Assembly: GCA_900764225.1 (NCBI GenBank) | Contig: CAAFNG010000187.1 | Location: 1 to 5,512, forward strand | From: Lachnospiraceae bacterium | GTDB lineage: Bacteria; Bacillota; Clostridia; Lachnospirales; Lachnospiraceae | Length of the DNA stretch: 5,512 bases | Direction: 5' to 3' | Shown here: positions 5,485 through 5,512 of the stretch, piece by piece | Layout: each line of letters starts with the position of its first letter | Numbering within the stretch: position 1 is the stretch's first letter | The notes under the pieces: generated by a model | Seen by the model: only the letters and a program-made list of their open reading frames with translations | What the model was told of the DNA's origin: nothing | The model's database searches: none | Program-made: the position numbers and the translations under genes

Positions 5485-5512
5485 TGAAAAACAGCTGCCA
5501 TATATTTCATAC

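Noticed and set aside
5450..5512. Minus-strand frame open from the window edge to TGA at 5448-5450, which could be the end of an upstream gene
   Set aside because: Only about 20 codons are visible, a second frame is also open, and the stretch overlaps the promoter and palindrome; it cannot be decided from this window.
5484..5512. Possible divergent plus-strand gene start (ATG at 5484)
   Set aside because: It has no Shine-Dalgarno, only nine codons are visible, and the ATG falls at the edge of the palindrome.

Overview
The window looks like a chromosomal segment of a low-to-moderate GC Gram-positive anaerobe. My best guess is a gut clostridium of the Lachnospiraceae type. The basis is strong AGGAGG-type ribosome binding sites, the style of the ArgRS and DegV proteins, a membrane Hanks-type kinase of clostridial layout, and A/T-rich spacers. 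This is inference from sequence style, since no 16S gene or other marker is present. All five genes lie on the minus strand, so transcription runs from high to low coordinates.

In transcription order, the upstream edge (5410-5512) carries a promoter-like region with a 13-bp palindrome. It leads into a DegV-family fatty-acid-binding protein (5409-4540). Only 39 nt later comes argS, a complete arginyl-tRNA synthetase (4500-2734). The pair is probably one transcript, because the gap has no room for a T-box or a terminator. A 202-nt spacer (2532-2733) follows. It holds a strong stem-loop just after argS, several short perfect inverted repeats, and a weak promoter candidate.

Next is a tightly coupled two-gene unit. 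The first gene is a membrane-anchored Ser/Thr protein kinase with a helical, TPR-like tail predicted to lie outside the cell (2531-1245). The second overlaps its 3' end by 32 nt and encodes an unrecognised exported protein (1276-260) with a signal/anchor helix, a very acidic stretch, a Lys/Pro-rich linker and a small cysteine-containing beta-rich C-terminal domain. This pair is the accessory and least understood part of the window. The overlap suggests that the two proteins are made together and act at the same membrane.

Finally, a HAD-family phosphatase gene (203 down to 1) starts from its own good promoter, embedded in the end of the exported-protein gene, and runs off the window. I see no mobile elements, CRISPR arrays, tRNA or rRNA genes, and no convincing plus-strand gene. 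The window is mostly ordinary housekeeping. The points worth a second look are the kinase/exported-protein pair, the doubtful start codon of the kinase, and the clustered palindromes upstream of the kinase.
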